This document shows positions 7,341 to 15,900 of a DNA stretch of 64,000 nucleotides, piece by piece (positions within the stretch are counted from its first letter, which is position 1; the number at the start of each line of letters is the position of its first letter). Source of the stretch: Streptomyces sp. NK15101 (lineage in GTDB: Bacteria; Actinomycetota; Actinomycetes; Streptomycetales; Streptomycetaceae); assembly GCF_020400725.1 (NCBI RefSeq), contig NZ_JAINVG010000023.1, forward strand, positions 1 to 64,000, given 5' to 3'. The notes beneath the pieces were generated by a model. That model did not search any database, was not told the DNA's origin, and was given only the letters and a program-made list of their open reading frames with translations. Position numbers and translations under genes: made by a program.

Positions 7341-8912
7341 TCAGGGCCGCGGCCCCAGCTGCCGCTGGTGGTCGAGCGCCCGCCGCAGATCCACCGGAAG
7401 CGGGTGATACGGACCGTAGGCGCGCTCCGCGTCGAACAGCAGCCGCTGGAGCTCCTCCTGGCCGGCCGCGTGCTCGCCCGCCGCCAGGAGCAGCAGCCCG
7501 ATCCGCTGCCGGATGTCGAAGGACCGCTCCGGGTCCCGCTCGTAGTACGGCAGGACCGCCCGGAACTCCCCGAGCGCGGCGGCCGTCTCCCCCAACTGCT
7601 CCAGGCACAGGGCCGCGTCGTAGCGGAACTGCAGGAACTGCGGGTCCGCCGGGCCCGCCTCCGCGCCGCGGTCCTCCGCGAGCCGGCGCAGCTCCGGCAG
7701 CGCGCTCCGGTACTGGCCGTCGTCCATGAGCGTCGACGCGTACTGCTTGCGCAGGATCCGGACGACCGGCGACCGCTCGCCGTGCTCGGCCGCCGCGGCG
7801 GGCAGGATGGCGCCGAGCATGTCCACGGCCTGGGTGAGCGAGCCCTCCGCGAGCAGCCGCTTCACCTCGTCCACGGCCGCGGCCACGTCGGGACGCGCGG
7901 GCTGCGGCCCGCTCCCGTACACCCGGGGGTCGGTACGGGGATCGGCCCGCGGGCGCGGGGGCGCCGCCGGGACCGGCGGGACCGTCACGGCCCTCGCCGT
8001 CGCGCGGTCCGGCCAGGGCGCGTGCGGGCGCAGGAACGGCCGGGTCGGGTCCATCGGCCCCGTCGGGGCCCCGCGCGCCGGGAGCAGCGGCAGCAGGTGC
8101 TCGTACGCCTCGTGCGCGCCGGACGGCCGGGCCTGCGGGTCCTTGGCGAGCAGCCGCAGGACCAGCGCTTCGAGCGCCTCGGGGATCTCGGGCCGCAGCT
8201 GCCGGAGCGGCGCGGGCGGCTCGTACAGGTGACGGTGCAGCACGCCGAGGGCGGTGGAGCCCGCGAACGGCACGTTCCCGCTGAGGAGTTCGTGGAGCAG
8301 CACGCCCAGCGCGTACAGGTCGGTGGACGGGCCGACGGCGCCGCCCATGGCCTGCTCCGGCGCCATGTACGCCGGGCTGCCGATGGGCGAGCCGGTGTGC
8401 GTGAGCCGGGTGGTGTCCGTGTCCAGGACGGAGGCGACGCCGAGGTCGAGGACGGTCACGGTGCCGTCCGGGCGGATCATCACGTTCCGCGGCTTGAGGT
8501 CGCGGTGCACGATCGGCACCGCGTGCACGGCGGCGAGCACCGCGCAGAGCTGGGCGGCGACGCTGACCGCCCACTCCCAGGGGTACGGGTCGTGCTCGGC
8601 GAGGTGGTCGGCGAGGTCCGCGCCCTCCACGTACTGCATGACGAGGTACAGGTCGTCGCCGTCGCTGCCCGCGTCGTGCACGGTCACCAGGCCGGGGTGG
8701 TCGACCTGCGCGGTCACCCGGCACTCGCGCACGAAGCGGCGCCGCAGCTCCTCCGCCGCGGTGGCGGGGCCCGTCATGGTGGCCGGCCTGAGCAGCTTCA
8801 CCGCGACCCGGCGGTCGAGGCGTCCGTCGTACGCCGTCCAGACCTGACCCATCCCGCCCTGGCCGATGACGGTGGCGAGCTCGTAACGCCCGCCGACGAC
8901 CCGCCCGTTCAC
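7341..8912 (-). CDS. Serine/threonine protein kinase with TPR-like C-terminus
   Basis: The 523-residue protein has a Hanks-type kinase domain (about residues 5-265): glycine loop 'GQGGMGQVW', catalytic lysine in 'VAVKLLRP', 'HRDLKPRNVM' near residue 135 and 'SPAYMAPEQ'. The magnesium-binding motif is DLG rather than DFG, a tolerated variant. A Pro-rich linker leads to a helical region (about 340-515) with tetratricopeptide-like repeats ('ALPELRRLAEDRG', 'CLEQLGETAAALGEF'). There is no transmembrane helix or PASTA domain, so it is cytosolic or tethered by a partner. The GTG start overlaps the stop of the upstream membrane gene (GTGA), pointing to a kinase/membrane-protein pair. Confidence 0.9.
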   Translation of the reverse strand: MNGRVVGGRYELATVIGQGGMGQVWTAYDGRLDRRVAVKLLRPATMTGPATAAEELRRRFVRECRVTAQVDHPGLVTVHDAGSDGDDLYLVMQYVEGADLADHLAEHDPYPWEWAVSVAAQLCAVLAAVHAVPIVHRDLKPRNVMIRPDGTVTVLDLGVASVLDTDTTRLTHTGSPIGSPAYMAPEQAMGGAVGPSTDLYALGVLLHELLSGNVPFAGSTALGVLHRHLYEPPAPLRQLRPEIPEALEALVLRLLAKDPQARPSGAHEAYEHLLPLLPARGAPTGPMDPTRPFLRPHAPWPDRATARAVTVPPVPAAPPRPRADPRTDPRVYGSGPQPARPDVAAAVDEVKRLLAEGSLTQAVDMLGAILPAAAAEHGERSPVVRILRKQYASTLMDDGQYRSALPELRRLAEDRGAEAGPADPQFLQFRYDAALCLEQLGETAAALGEFRAVLPYYERDPERSFDIRQRIGLLLLAAGEHAAGQEELQRLLFDAERAYGPYHPLPVDLRRALDHQRQLGPRP

Positions 8913-9508
8913 CTGCCGCCTTCGCCTTCCCCGGCGTGCCCGGGGTCCTTCCGGAGCAGGTCGCTCAGCTCGTCGAGCTCGGCGCGGACCTGGTCGATCC
9001 GGGGCCCCTGCCCGGCGGCCGGCCGGGGCGGCGGGGGCGCCTGGACGGGCGGGCGCGGAATCGAGCCCTGGACCGGGTGCGGCACCGTGACCTCGCCCGG
9101 CGGAGGGCCGTAGCCGGGAGCGGCGTACGGATACGGCGGCGCCCCCGCGGACGGAACCATGATCACGACCGGGGCGGGCTGGTGGTGACGGATGTCGACC
9201 ACCAGGAAGTAGCAGGCCACGAGCGCCATCTGCACGAGGAGGACCACCATGCCGGCGGTGTTCATCCACGTGCCGGCGAACCGCTGCTCCAGCGGCACCA
9301 CACAGGCGATGTTGAGGACCAGCTGCCCCCAGAAGAGCGCCCAGTCCCGACCGGCACGCCGCATGATCGCGATCCGCAGCATGGCGACCCAGGCGAGGAA
9401 CCCCAGGGACAGGATCACCAGGACCGTGATGAGCACACGGACGGTGATCGTGGCCGCCGACGGGCCGGCGGGCCGCGGCGGTACGGGTGTGGGCACCTGG
9501 CCGTACAT
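8909..9508 (-). CDS. Membrane protein coupled to the kinase
   Basis: The 199-residue protein has three hydrophobic segments (about residues 20-45, 58-75 and 85-103), a Pro/Tyr/Gly-rich region and a short C-terminal acidic helix ('IDQVRAELDELSDLLRK') that could dock another protein. ATG 9508 is preceded by GGGGGAG at good spacing. It is translationally coupled to the kinase gene (4-bp GTGA overlap). Its topology resembles phospholipase D-nuclease N-terminal-like small membrane proteins, but no catalytic motif is present. It may anchor, or be phosphorylated by, the kinase; this is inference from position. Confidence 0.7.
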   Translation of the reverse strand: MYGQVPTPVPPRPAGPSAATITVRVLITVLVILSLGFLAWVAMLRIAIMRRAGRDWALFWGQLVLNIACVVPLEQRFAGTWMNTAGMVVLLVQMALVACYFLVVDIRHHQPAPVVIMVPSAGAPPYPYAAPGYGPPPGEVTVPHPVQGSIPRPPVQAPPPPRPAAGQGPRIDQVRAELDELSDLLRKDPGHAGEGEGGR

Positions 9509-9581
9509 ACGACGCTCCCCCAGACGGATGATCAGGCTAAGAGGATAGGACGGTCTTCACCGCGTCTCCACGCCCCTGTCG

Positions 9582-11630
9582 TCACCCGGGCTCCACGCTC
9601 CCGTCGGCGAGACCGTCGTACAGGCCCTGGACGAGCTGCTCGCCGAGGCGGACGGCGAGACGCAGGGCCTCCTCGAACTCCGCGAGGGACTTGAAGTGGG
9701 CGCCGTGGCGGCGCTGGTCGGCGAGGGGCAGCCGGGGCAACTGGAGGCGGCGCACGTCGAGCCGGGTCGCGGTCGAGGCGAAGCTGCTCGCCTGCCGGTT
9801 GTTGGCGGTGCCGCGCAGGAAACCGGCGAGGAACCAGGGGTCGAGGGCGGCCGGATCGGGCCGCAGCAGCTGGAGGTTGCGGCCGAGCGCGGCACCGGCC
9901 GTGGCCGCGTCCACGACGCGGGCCACGGAGCCTCCGCCGAGTACGGGGACGACGACATCGCCCTCGGCGACGAGAACGGGCTCCTCGGCCGGGCCGCCGC
10001 CGGGGAGGGTTCCGGAGGGGGCGCCGCCGGACAGGACGTCGTACTCGGTGAGGACGGTGACGACGTCGCCGCCCTCGGGGGCCGTGCCCGCGCCGCCGCC
10101 GCGGAGCTGGAGGGCGCCGGTACGGGCCAGTTCGCCGACGGTCGTGAGCGGGCGGGGCCCGGAGCGCGCGGGGACGGGATTCGGGGCGAGCCCCTGCGTG
10201 CGGCGCAGCGTCTCGTCCAGGCGGTCGCGGACGAGGGCGAGCTCGGGGGCGGTGCCGCCGGCGGCGGGGGCCGTCAGATAGCGGGCGGGGGCGAGGTCGA
10301 CCTCGTCGTCGAGGAGTTCGATGACGGGGACGGCGCGGGCCACGGACTCCTCGCCGCCCCGGGCCGCCCAGGCGTCGAGGACCGTGTTCCGCAGGGTGGT
10401 CCAGGGAAGCTTGTCGCGGCCGGCGTCGGGGACGAGCCCGGCGGTGTCCACGAACAGGGTCTCCGCCGGGGGCCGCTGTCCGGCGCCGGGCCGGACGAGG
10501 ACCCAGAGGTGGAGCGGGATGCCGTACGGGGGCGCGGCGCCGGCCGGGAGGGCGACCACGGCGCGGAGCGCGCCGCGGCGCAGGAGGTCGGCGCGGATGC
10601 GGCGGCCGGAGCGGCGGGAGGCGACGGCGGGCGGCATGAGGAGGACCGCGGTCCCGCCGTCACGGAGTCGGGCGAGGGCGTGCTGCACCCAGGCCAGCTC
10701 GGATTCCGTGCGGGCCGGGAAGCCGTACTCCCAGCGCGGGTCGTAGGCGAGCTCGTCGTGGCCCCAGGCCCGTTCGTTGAACGGGGGGTGGCACAGGACG
10801 GCGTCGGCCGCCAGGTCCGGGAAGGCGTCGGCGCGGAGGGTGTCGGCGGTGGCGCAGCGGATGTCGGCGTCGCCGTGGAGGGCCAGCCGCAGGGCGGTGA
10901 GGGCGGCCAGGTCGGGGTCGGTGTCCTGGGCGTACAGCGCGGCGGGGTGCGGGACGGCACGCAGCAGGCCGCCGGTGCCGGAGGCCGGATCGACGACGGT
11001 GGCGAGGGGGCGGCCGTCGGGGGCCGCGGCGGCGGCGAGCTCCGCCATGAGCTCGGCGAGCGGGGGCGGGGTGAGCGTGTACTGACGCGGGTTGGCGTCC
11101 AGGTGGCGGCCGAGCAGGAACTCGAAGGCCTGCCGCGCGCCGCCCAGCTCGACCGCCAGCTCGACGGCGGCGCGGAGCAGGGGGACGGCGGGGGCCGTCT
11201 CGGCCGGGGCGGGGGTGCGGACGGCCCTCGGCGCGCCGAAGCGGGCGGTGAGGACGTCTTCGAGGGCGTCGGGCAGGGCCTCGGCGAGCCGGGCGTCGGG
11301 GAGCCCGGCGAGTCCGGTCCAGGCACCCGGCCGCTCGCGGAGCAGGAGCAGGACGCAGCCGGTGTGCACGAGACCGGCGACGGTCCCGGCGGGGTGGCCG
11401 GAAAGCTGCTGCCAGACCCGCTCGCGGAGCGGCACTTCGGCGAGTTTCCCCTGGTCGCGAAGCCACTGCTCGACCTCGACGAGGGCGAAGGAAGGGCTGG
11501 TCTCCGTCCCCCCGACGGGTCGGGGGAAGTCCGCGTGACGTCGGCGCCAGTTGCTGACGGCGGCCCTGCCGACGCCCGCCAGCCGGGCGATACCGGCGGC
11601 GGTGACCTCTGTCGCGCTCTCTTCGGGCAC
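9582..11630 (-). CDS. N-6 DNA methylase-like protein with N-terminal HTH
   Basis: The 682-residue protein starts with a helix-turn-helix ('TAAGIARLAGVGRAAVSNWRRR', residues about 10-35), continues into a type I HsdM-like methylase core with the AdoMet motif 'DPASGTGGLL' (near residue 216), and ends with a region like the target-recognition part of type I specificity subunits ('LDPWFLAGFLRGTANNRQ', 'LQLPRLPLADQRR'). Motif IV, normally (N/D/S)PP(F/Y), reads CHPPF near residue 280, so the catalytic Asn/Asp is replaced by His. No restriction subunit is nearby. The gene may be an orphan, possibly catalytically altered methylase or DNA-binding regulator. GTG 11630 has GGGGAG eight bases upstream. 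Confidence 0.82.
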   Translation of the reverse strand: MPEESATEVTAAGIARLAGVGRAAVSNWRRRHADFPRPVGGTETSPSFALVEVEQWLRDQGKLAEVPLRERVWQQLSGHPAGTVAGLVHTGCVLLLLRERPGAWTGLAGLPDARLAEALPDALEDVLTARFGAPRAVRTPAPAETAPAVPLLRAAVELAVELGGARQAFEFLLGRHLDANPRQYTLTPPPLAELMAELAAAAAPDGRPLATVVDPASGTGGLLRAVPHPAALYAQDTDPDLAALTALRLALHGDADIRCATADTLRADAFPDLAADAVLCHPPFNERAWGHDELAYDPRWEYGFPARTESELAWVQHALARLRDGGTAVLLMPPAVASRRSGRRIRADLLRRGALRAVVALPAGAAPPYGIPLHLWVLVRPGAGQRPPAETLFVDTAGLVPDAGRDKLPWTTLRNTVLDAWAARGGEESVARAVPVIELLDDEVDLAPARYLTAPAAGGTAPELALVRDRLDETLRRTQGLAPNPVPARSGPRPLTTVGELARTGALQLRGGGAGTAPEGGDVVTVLTEYDVLSGGAPSGTLPGGGPAEEPVLVAEGDVVVPVLGGGSVARVVDAATAGAALGRNLQLLRPDPAALDPWFLAGFLRGTANNRQASSFASTATRLDVRRLQLPRLPLADQRRHGAHFKSLAEFEEALRLAVRLGEQLVQGLYDGLADGSVEPG

Positions 11631-11711
11631 CTGTCCGACTCCCCTCGTACGTGTGTGAACACACCGAGCTTACCGCTCACACCCATTCACGGCGTGAGCG
11701 AACTCAAATCT

Positions 11712-11751
11712 TGTGAACGTGGTTGACTCGGTTCACAGTCTCTGCTGTGAT
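11712..11751 (+). promoter_or_regulatory. Promoter with overlapping inverted repeat
   Basis: A -35 box TTGACT (11723-11728) and -10 box TGTGAT are separated by 17 bp and read toward the 11803 gene. An inverted repeat TGTGAAC (11712-11718)/GTTCACA (11731-11737) overlaps the -35 region, and another TGTGAAC occurs at 11654 in the same divergent region. The half-sites look like binding sites for a dimeric regulator; the HTH of the divergent methylase-like protein is one candidate. Confidence 0.55.
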
Positions 11752-11802
11752 TGCGTCATCGAAACACGGAGTCCTCACAGCGCCCCGGAAGGTGCCACAG
11801 CC

Positions 11803-12504
11803 ATGTCTCAGCAGCAGCAGCGCAACTGGTTCGCCCGCCACAAGGTCCTCACCGCCGCCGGCGCGGTCGTCGCGGTCGTCGTGATCGGCGCGGCGATGGG
11901 CGGGGGCGGCGACACCGACTCCCCCAAGGCCGGCGCGAAGCAGGAGCAGTCCGCGAAGCCGGGCGGCGACAAGGCCCCCGGGTCCGAGGCCCCCGAGAAG
12001 AAGGTCGTCACGATCGACGGCGACGGCGACTTCGAGGTGGGCGCGGACGTGAAGCCCGGCCTCTACCGCTCCACCGGCAACAAGGACGCCGAGTGCTACT
12101 GGGAGCGCGCCAAGAACGCCTCCGGGGACGTGGACTCGATCCTCGCCAACGACAACGTGACGGGCACCAGCTACGTCGAGATCAAGGCCTCGGACAAGCT
12201 CTTCAAGTCCACGGACTGCGGAACGTGGGAGGCCGTCGACCCGAAGGCGACCGGCACCCCCGAGACCACGCTCAAGGGCGACGGGGGCATGTTCAAGGTG
12301 GGCGTCGACATCGCCCCCGGCACGTACAAGTCCACGGGCAACAAGGACGACGAGTGCTACTGGGAGCGGTCGAAGGACGCCTCCCACAGCACGGACACGA
12401 TCCTCGCCAACGACAACGTGACGGGCACGGCCATCGTCAAGGTCACCGCCTCCGACGCCTACTTCAAGTCCGCGGGCTGCGGCGACTGGGTCAAGACGGG
12501 CTGA
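11803..12504 (+). CDS. Surface protein with two tandem repeat domains
   Basis: The 233-residue protein has a Gln-rich N-terminus, a single transmembrane helix (about residues 15-33), a Lys/Ser/Pro linker and two about 70-residue tandem repeats. Each repeat carries 'VG.D..PG.Y.STGNKD.ECYWER', 'ILANDNVTGT' and 'FKS..CG.W', with two cysteines that may pair. The two copies are roughly 60 percent identical by eye, a duplication. No enzymatic motif is visible. The protein is probably exposed outside the membrane. ATG 11803 follows GGAAGG; an upstream GTG at 11713 would begin inside the promoter and is rejected. Confidence 0.8.
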   Translation: MSQQQQRNWFARHKVLTAAGAVVAVVVIGAAMGGGGDTDSPKAGAKQEQSAKPGGDKAPGSEAPEKKVVTIDGDGDFEVGADVKPGLYRSTGNKDAECYWERAKNASGDVDSILANDNVTGTSYVEIKASDKLFKSTDCGTWEAVDPKATGTPETTLKGDGGMFKVGVDIAPGTYKSTGNKDDECYWERSKDASHSTDTILANDNVTGTAIVKVTASDAYFKSAGCGDWVKTG

Positions 12505-12545
12505 CGCCGGGCCGACGGAGCCCCGACGCCCCCGGGGAACGGAAA

Positions 12546-12572
12546 AGCCCCGCCGAGGTTCTCGGCGGGGCT
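12546..12572 (+). terminator. Rho-independent terminator
   Basis: A perfect 12-bp stem AGCCCCGCCGAG/CTCGGCGGGGCT with loop GTT follows the repeat-domain gene by about 40 bp. Confidence 0.8.
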
Positions 12573-12626
12573 CCCTTCTGTCACTCACACCACCCGCTCG
12601 GGCGTGCCCCGCGAGCCGCTCATGAC

Positions 12627-12659
12627 GGAGCCCCCCGGAGTACGACTCCGGGGGGCTCC
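12627..12659 (-). terminator. Terminator of the RHS toxin operon
   Basis: A perfect 15-bp stem GGAGCCCCCCGGAGT and complement with a 3-base loop lies 27 bp beyond the stop of the immunity gene, at the end of the minus-strand operon. Confidence 0.78.
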
Positions 12660-12685
12660 CCCTTGCTCAGGCGTTCAGGCCGACA

Positions 12686-12964
12686 TCACTTGTCGCGATA
12701 GCCCTCCACCTGGTCGGCGATGTCCTCCAACGCCTCTGCACCGATGACCTCTTCGAGGGAATCCCCCACGAACCCACGGGCTCGGGCGAGACGGGCACGG
12801 AGGCCGTTCTCCACCACGTACTCGAGGAGAATACGGGGGTCCTGCCCGGCCCCGATGCGCGACAGGATCCTGTCGAAGGAGATCACGTACTCCTCCAGGT
12901 CGCGGAAGAGTTCGACGAACCCCTCCATCTCCACCGGAACGGTACGTGGAGCCATGCCTGTCAC
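12686..12964 (-). CDS. Presumed immunity protein of the RHS/HYD1 toxin
   Basis: The 92-residue acidic, all-helical-looking protein ('FVELFRDLEEYVISFDRIL', 'LLEYVVENGLRARLARARGF') belongs to no family I recognise. The evidence for an immunity role is positional: it is the gene immediately after the toxin domain of a polymorphic toxin, its GTG start overlaps the toxin stop (GTGA at 12961-12964), and immunity genes occupy this position in such systems. Small acidic immunity proteins usually bind and neutralise the adjacent C-terminal toxin domain. An alternative ATG at 12955 would shorten it by three residues. Confidence 0.6.
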   Translation of the reverse strand: MTGMAPRTVPVEMEGFVELFRDLEEYVISFDRILSRIGAGQDPRILLEYVVENGLRARLARARGFVGDSLEEVIGAEALEDIADQVEGYRDK

Positions 12965-15900
12965 CTCTTCACTCGGATGTTCGTGACCGCGAGGTCACCG
13001 TCGGCGACCCACTCGGTGATTCCCATCGTCGGATTATGCCGGGACTTGACCCGCGAGGCCGGAACGTCGAACTCGAGGACGTGGTTTCCGCGACCGCGAC
13101 CGATGCCCAGCTTCGACTCCGCGTCACGGGCGCTCATCGGCTTGCCCTTGGCGGGAACGAGGAACACCTTGTTCTGGTCACTCGCCCGGATGACTCCGCT
13201 TTCCACGATTCCCTTCTTTCCACGGGAATTCGTGTAGTGCCGCATCCGGACGGTCTCTTCGGGAGCGTCGTCGTCCGGCCCACACTGGTTCTTGTTGTGG
13301 ACGAGGACCGACGTGTCGCCCGCGAACACGAAGTACGTGTGCAGGCCCTCGACGCTCAGGTCGTACGTGACGCGCTGCGCCGTGTACGACTTCACCTCGA
13401 CGATCGCCGTCAGGGTGCCCGCACCGTTCTGGAGCTTCTGGCCGACCTTCAGGTCGCCCGCCTGCGTCCAGGAGTTGCGGGTGGACTCGTAGAACTGGTG
13501 GTGCTCGGTCGTCTGGATCGTCTTCGGACCGGCCTTCGTCGCGACGGTGACGTCGACGTAGTCACGGTCGGTCTTCGTGACGATGACCCGCTTGACCTCG
13601 TGGATCTCCTTGGTCTTCTTGCCGGGCTCGGCCGTCATGACCTTGTCCCCGACCTTGACCTTGGCGATCTCCTTGGTCGAGCCGTCCGCCAGCAGCACGC
13701 GCGTCTTGGCCGTGAAGCTGTGCGGGGTGCTGCCGCGCCGGATCGGGCAGCCCGGACCCGCCGAGGAGCCGCCGTCCGGCTCCGAGGACGACTTGGACTT
13801 CGGGCTGTTGCCCTTGGACTTCGCGCCGAACGCGCCGCCCATGACCGCGCCGATCGTGGCCGCCTTCGCGGCGCCCGCGACCGAGCAGCCCTCCTCGCTG
13901 TTCACACAGGAGGTGCCGTACTCGACGGCGCCCGCGAGGGCTTCCTCACCGGCGTTCTCGGCGATGTTCGTGCCGACCCGACCGGCCGCGCCGGAGAGCA
14001 GCTTGCCCGCGGCGCTCGCCGCGAGCCGGCCGCCCACGCCACCGGCCGCGCCGGTCACGGCGCCGATGCCGACGGCCATGGCGAAGCCGCCCAGCGTCTT
14101 CGGACCGTCGCTCATGGCGTAGCCGACCGCGTTGCCCGCCGCACCCGCGAGTGCGGCACAGCCGATCGCGCCCACGCCGGCCGTGATCGCGGTACAGCCC
14201 GCGAAGACGGCGATGCCGACGGCGACCGAGGCGATGGTCGAGGCGTGCTGCTTGACGAAGTTGGCTGTCGCCTTCGCCGCCTTCTTGACGGCCCGGCCCA
14301 CCTTCTTGGCTGCCTTGACCACCTTGTGGGCGACGTTCTTGACCGCCTTGGCGACCTTCCGTACGGCCTTCTTGACGTGCTTGACGACCTTGTGGACGAC
14401 ACGTTTCACGCGCTTGTAGACGCGCTTGACGTATCTCTTGACCTTTCTGACGCTGTCGGCGACGTAGTGCACGGCCTTCCGGACCGCCCGCTTGGCGCGC
14501 TTCACCGCCTTCTTCACGGCCTTCTTGACGACCTTGGCGGCCTTCTTGACGACCTTGGCGACCTTCTTGACGGCCTTCTTGACGTGCTTGTAAGCCGTCT
14601 TGACGACCTTCTTGACCTTCTTCTTGACCTTCTTGACGATCTTGTCGGCCCAGCCGGGCCAGTGGCCCGTCGGGTCCACGCCCGTCATCGGGTTGTCGTT
14701 CGCGTAGGCGTAGCGGTTGGCGCCGACGGAGTCGGGCAGACCGCTGGTCGCGACCGTGTCACGGCTGTTGAACTGGCCCGTCTCCGGGGAGTACCAGCGT
14801 GCGGCCATGTTGACCTTGGCCGTGGTCGGATCCGTCCAGCCCGACTGGTAGCCCAGCGCGCCGAGCATCGTCGAGCTCTGGAGCACCTTGCCGAACGGCG
14901 AGTAGCTCGTCGAGCCGGTCAGCGCCTCGCCCGTGTCGGTGAACTGCGCCACCACGTCGGTGTGCAGGTCCGTCACGGCCAGGGCCGCGAGGGTCCCGGT
15001 CTTCACGCCGAAGAGCGAGCCGTCCGCGTCGCGGCTGTACTTCGTCACGCCGTCCGAGGCCACGTCGTTGCCGACGCCGCTGTACTGGAAGGAGTGGACC
15101 GCGGTGCCCGTCTCGTCCTTCGCGTTCAGCACCCGGTCGAAACCGTCGTACGCGTACGTCCGGTCGGCCTCCTGGATCACCCGGTTGAAGGCGTCGACCT
15201 TCATCGTCGTGACCCGGCTGGCCTCGTCCGTCACCGAGCTCAGCGTGCCGCGCGCGGTGTACGTGTAGACGCTGTGCCCGTCCGACGTGAGCCGGTTGCG
15301 GGCGTCGTACGTGTACGTGTCGCCGCCCACGCGGGTCCGGTTGCCGGACGCGTCGTAGCCGTAGGCCTCCGTCGTCGTCCCGTTGTTCCAGGAGGTCAGA
15401 CGGTCGGCCCAGTCGTACGTGTAGGTGTTCGTCGACGCGCCCGCGACACCCGTCGTCGTCTTCGACGTCAGGTTGTCGTTCTCGTCCCACCCGTAGGTGA
15501 AGGACGCGAGCGTCTTGCCGGTCGGCGAGGTCACCTTGTCGCTGGTCAGGCGTTCGAGCTTGTCGTAGCCGAAGCTGCGCTTCGCCTTGCCCGTTCCGTA
15601 GTCGATCGTCGTGACGTTGTTGTTGACGTCGTAGGCGTACGTCGCCGTCGAGCCCGTGGCACCGTCGTTGACCGTCTTCAGACGGCCGGCGGTGTCGTAG
15701 CCGAAGGTCGACGTGCCCGAGGCGTCGGTCCGCGAGGTGACCGCCCCGTCGCCGTTGTAGGCGAAGGAGGAGGAGCCCGACGGGCCGTTCGCCGTCAGCA
15801 GCTGACCGCGGTCGTCGTACGTGAAGGTGTTGTCCGTCGTTCCGTCACCGGCGACGGCCGTGATCTGGTCGTCCGCGTCGTACGTGTACGTGTGGTCGAC

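Noticed and set aside
9582..11630. Type I restriction-modification or phage-defence (BREX/DISARM) locus
   Set aside because: No restriction, helicase or other defence genes flank the methylase-like gene.
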